A DNA stretch of 24,191 nt from Candidatus Trichofilum aggregatum (GTDB taxonomy: Bacteria > Chloroflexota > Anaerolineae > Promineifilales > Promineifilaceae), in assembly GCA_016716885.1 (NCBI GenBank), contig JADJUV010000106.1, positions 1 through 24,191 of the forward strand. The letters run 5' to 3'. Position numbers and translations under genes: made by a program. Below are positions 21,950-24,191 of the stretch, one piece after another. The notes under the pieces were generated by a model. The model did no database searches. It saw nothing but the letters and a program-made list of their open reading frames with translations, and was not told the origin of the DNA. Position 1 is the first letter of the stretch. Each line of letters starts with the position of its first letter.

Positions 21950-22040
21950 ACTCGACTTTGGCGAAAATTAGCCCGACCTCTGGAAATCTCTCAGTCTCTT
22001 AGTCTCTTAGTCTCCAGAGGTCAGCGTAAAAAACGCCCAA
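21950..22040 (+). repeat. GACCTCTGG hairpin element, copy 4 (complete)
   Basis: Same order as copy 3 at 14223: ACTCGACTTTGGCGAAAATTAG, left arm GACCTCTGG (21975-21983), loop of AGTCTCTT repeats, right arm CCAGAGGTC (22014-22022), then AGCGTAAAAAACGCC. Loop length and unit number differ between copies while the stem is kept. Confidence 0.8.
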
Positions 22041-22107
22041 CACCAGTACAGTTTTACGAAAGGTGGGCGTATATTTTTATGACAAGTCTCACCATTTGTT
22101 TGCCGAA

Positions 22108-22244
22108 ACCCTCTAACCCGCCCCCAGGGGCGGGGATGGGCGCGGGTTTTGGGGGCCTCCCGAAAACGCGCCGCTGTCCCCCTCCCCCGGAAGGGGGCAG
22201 GGGGATGGGTCTTCCGACTAAATCGGCTAAGGACTTGTGTCAAG
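22108..22244 (-). repeat. Composite three-hairpin repeat, copy B
   Basis: Read on the minus strand it matches copy A (3239-3404): lead with TTAGTCGGAAGA, a CCCCCTTCC/GGGGGA hairpin, an imperfect central palindrome (CGCGTTTTCGGG with CCCAAAACCCGCG) and the terminal CCCCGCCCC/GGGGCGGG hairpin followed by TTAGAGGG. It ends 14 bases past the stop of the PEP/pyruvate-binding gene. The rest of 21941-22257 holds only copy 4 of the hairpin element. Confidence 0.75.
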
Positions 22245-22257
22245 CTGAACGAGTTCC

Positions 22258-24191
22258 TTAGAAACTCGACACCACTACCTCTTGTTGCGGCCCGGCCCGC
22301 CAATGCCCCTGGTTAATAAAACCCACCGCCACATCTTCCGCCCCATTCATCAAAATAGAGACCCGCGCATTGGGAGCCGTCGTCGTCATATCAATCACCC
22401 GCAAATAGTCAGACAACTCGGCATCCTGGGGCGACAGGTACGCCAACCGGTTGGGGGCCTCACGGAAAAACTGCCAATCGAAACAACTATCTCCTTTGTC
22501 CAGATGAAGGGGTAACGAATAAATTCCCGCTTCCACCAAATCCTGGAAGAAATGGGTACCATACGATAAATCGGGCACCATCTGCCCATCTGATGCCGCA
22601 ATCTCAATCAACACCTTCGTGTTATGAATGTCGGCATAAGAGACCTTCACCCCCAAATCAATGTTAGAGCTGCCCCAACGACCCGGCCCCAACAGCACAA
22701 ACAACTCATGCTCCAGCCGCTTATTCAATCGGCCCACCGCCCGCCCCAATTCCAGGCGCACCGTGTTGGATGGCACTTTGTTATACATGACGGGATCAAC
22801 AAAAATGAGGTAGCGAATCCCCTCAACTTTGCCATCAGGAATGAGATAATGACCTCGGAAAAGCAAGTTTTCATCCGGGATGTCCTGGGGAATATCTACC
22901 GGGCCAGCATCTGCCCGTTGGCTGAGTGGACGGCACTGGAGCAGAATGAGCTTTAGCTCGGGTTGTGGATACCCCGGAATCAGGCGAATGGCATACTCCA
23001 TATCCACCGGTGTGCCATAACCCTGCTCCAACCGACGAAGCACATTCCGCATCAATTTAACAAAATTGCGATCCTTGGTCAGATAATCAAATGTCAACAC
23101 CACATCATCCAATGAATCGCCTGGCCCGAAATTGGTGATAGGTTGCAGGTAATCCCCTTTATCCAACGAAGCGATATAACGCAATATCGGCAGGTGATGA
23201 GGCAATACTTCCTTCACAGATACCGTTTTGAAGCAGTTATCCTGCAAATCCACCACATCCACAAAATATTGAGAATATTGGCGAATGGCTTTAGCCGTTG
23301 TTTCCGGGCGCAATTGGGGATGGCTCAGGGCAATCATACGCGGGTAATCCCGATCCACCCGATCCACTGCTCGTGTGCCCAGACCAAAAACCAGCCGTAA
23401 GAACCCATCTTCGCGCCGGATTTTGCCGTTCCAGCGGAAAGGGTTTTGACTAAATCCGACACCCGCCAGGGCCGGATAGAAGTAATCGTCGTGGCGCTCT
23501 CCCTCTACCCCCTGGAGTAACACGGCCATTCGTTCGTCATAATCAATGAGGCCCTTTTTTTGCCGATACAAAATAGCATCCGGGTTTAAGGTGCTGGCAA
23601 ATACTTTACGGATGGCGTCCAGGAGTTCCTTGAGGTTTTCTTCGGGGGTACCCTGGTTGGGGCAAAAATAGCTCTCATATTTGCCAGCGAAGGAGTAACC
23701 AAAACTATCTTCTAGCAGACTAGAGGAGCGGACAATGAGGGGTCGTCCGCCCATTTGCTCCAACACATCGGCCAGTCGTTGCACAATGTTATCGGGCAAT
23801 TCACCTTGCATATGATCGGCGAATATTTGTGGATACTGGAGACGAATTTCTTCCAAAGGGCGATATTTCTGGTTCATGTAATGATCCAGGTTGTTAAAAC
23901 GGCGAAATTCGTAAATGACATCGGTGGCAATAAAGTAGGAATCCGGGATGTCTACCTGTGTGCTAATGTCGCCCCCAAATTCGGGGTTTTGTTGTTGGAG
24001 CATTCGCCAGGCCAGAAGCATACCCGCCGCTTTACCGCCAATTTTGCCCCGACCAATGCGCCGGTGGTAAATGCTTTGCAGATCAGCAATGCTGAATACT
24101 TTCTTAGCCACACGAATAAAATCCAGGTGATCGCTGATCATGCCTTTGATCAACACGACTTTTATCTCTTCCAGGTGGTGGCTGACCTTCT
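22258..24191 (-). CDS. PEP/pyruvate-binding domain protein, 5'-partial
   Basis: The frame is open to the right edge; the GTG at 24154-24156 is internal, because the in-frame residues before it (KVSHHLEEIKVV) continue the family's sequence. At least 644 residues are visible. It has the ATP-grasp-like N-terminal fold of phosphoenolpyruvate synthase and pyruvate phosphate dikinase: RRIGRGKIGGKAAGMLLAWR, LIVRSSSLLEDSFGYSFAGKYESY, and PVDMEYAIRL with LILLQCRPLSQR. The phosphohistidine and PEP/pyruvate-binding barrel domains of true PpsA/PpdK are absent; after the CRPLS strand it continues in a different C-terminal region (FVLLGPGRWGSSNIDLGVKVSYADI). It is thus not a complete PEP synthase. Its reaction is unknown. 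No NotI-type palindrome occurs in it. Confidence 0.85.
   Translation of the reverse strand, partial: KVSHHLEEIKVVLIKGMISDHLDFIRVAKKVFSIADLQSIYHRRIGRGKIGGKAAGMLLAWRMLQQQNPEFGGDISTQVDIPDSYFIATDVIYEFRRFNNLDHYMNQKYRPLEEIRLQYPQIFADHMQGELPDNIVQRLADVLEQMGGRPLIVRSSSLLEDSFGYSFAGKYESYFCPNQGTPEENLKELLDAIRKVFASTLNPDAILYRQKKGLIDYDERMAVLLQGVEGERHDDYFYPALAGVGFSQNPFRWNGKIRREDGFLRLVFGLGTRAVDRVDRDYPRMIALSHPQLRPETTAKAIRQYSQYFVDVVDLQDNCFKTVSVKEVLPHHLPILRYIASLDKGDYLQPITNFGPGDSLDDVVLTFDYLTKDRNFVKLMRNVLRRLEQGYGTPVDMEYAIRLIPGYPQPELKLILLQCRPLSQRADAGPVDIPQDIPDENLLFRGHYLIPDGKVEGIRYLIFVDPVMYNKVPSNTVRLELGRAVGRLNKRLEHELFVLLGPGRWGSSNIDLGVKVSYADIHNTKVLIEIAASDGQMVPDLSYGTHFFQDLVEAGIYSLPLHLDKGDSCFDWQFFREAPNRLAYLSPQDAELSDYLRVIDMTTTAPNARVSILMNGAEDVAVGFINQGHWRAGPQQEVVVSSF

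Noticed and set aside
22258..24156. Full-length PEP synthase with a start at 24156
   Set aside because: The frame continues to the window edge with family-like residues, so the GTG is internal, and the catalytic barrel domains are absent.

Overview
The window looks like chromosomal DNA of a bacterium from the Chloroflexota, probably Anaerolineae-like, recovered from a genome or metagenome assembly. The basis is protein style (a split ParB-like/DUF4032-type protein, a PEP/pyruvate-binding protein, a caspase-like C25 peptidase) together with intergenic DNA rich in short palindromic and phrase-like repeats. The phylum is inference; no rRNA is present.

Layout. 1-3082 (minus): a three-gene cassette with a caspase/gingipain-like cysteine peptidase, a frameshifted middle gene and a small protein cut by the window edge. 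The small protein resembles the peptidase's own C-terminal domain. 3595-6294 (plus): aconitase acnA. 6452-7088 (minus): a hicA-hicB toxin-antitoxin pair with hicB broken twice. 7345-8235 (minus): a SEC-C protein. 8715-9596 (plus): a YihY/BrkB membrane protein, overlapping tail-to-tail with a GT-C mannosyltransferase-like protein (minus). 11159-12620 (minus): a NarL-type sensor kinase split by one frameshift. 12785-13717 (minus): pseudouridine-5'-phosphate glycosidase. 14313-15310 (plus): a ParB-like protein split inside its DGNHR motif. 15492-17500 (plus): a coupled PD-(D/E)XK nuclease and THUMP-like methyltransferase. 17460-18785 (minus): a GH13 glycosidase. 18946-19311 (minus): a VOC protein. 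19436-20071 (minus): a LysE exporter. 20304-21782 (plus): gltX, followed by tRNA-Gln(CTG) and a terminator. 22258 to the right edge (minus): a PEP/pyruvate-binding protein whose 5' end lies outside.

Most genes are ordinary housekeeping or accessory functions. Three things stand out. First, the 8-bp palindrome GCGGCCGC occurs 35 times by my count where fewer than one is expected. It lies in all reading frames and between genes, like the HIP1 palindrome of cyanobacteria but with a different sequence. Second, the left-edge peptidase cassette has the architecture of a caspase-like conflict or cell-death system with a shared adaptor-like domain. Third, intergenic gaps hold several repeat families: a composite three-hairpin element present twice in opposite orientation, a hairpin element with a pyrimidine-rich loop present four times, and a 22-bp-stem palindrome with a degenerate second copy.

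Four genes are broken by five single-base length changes, most in short homopolymer runs. This pattern fits sequencing or assembly indels at least as well as real gene decay, so the breaks should be read with caution.
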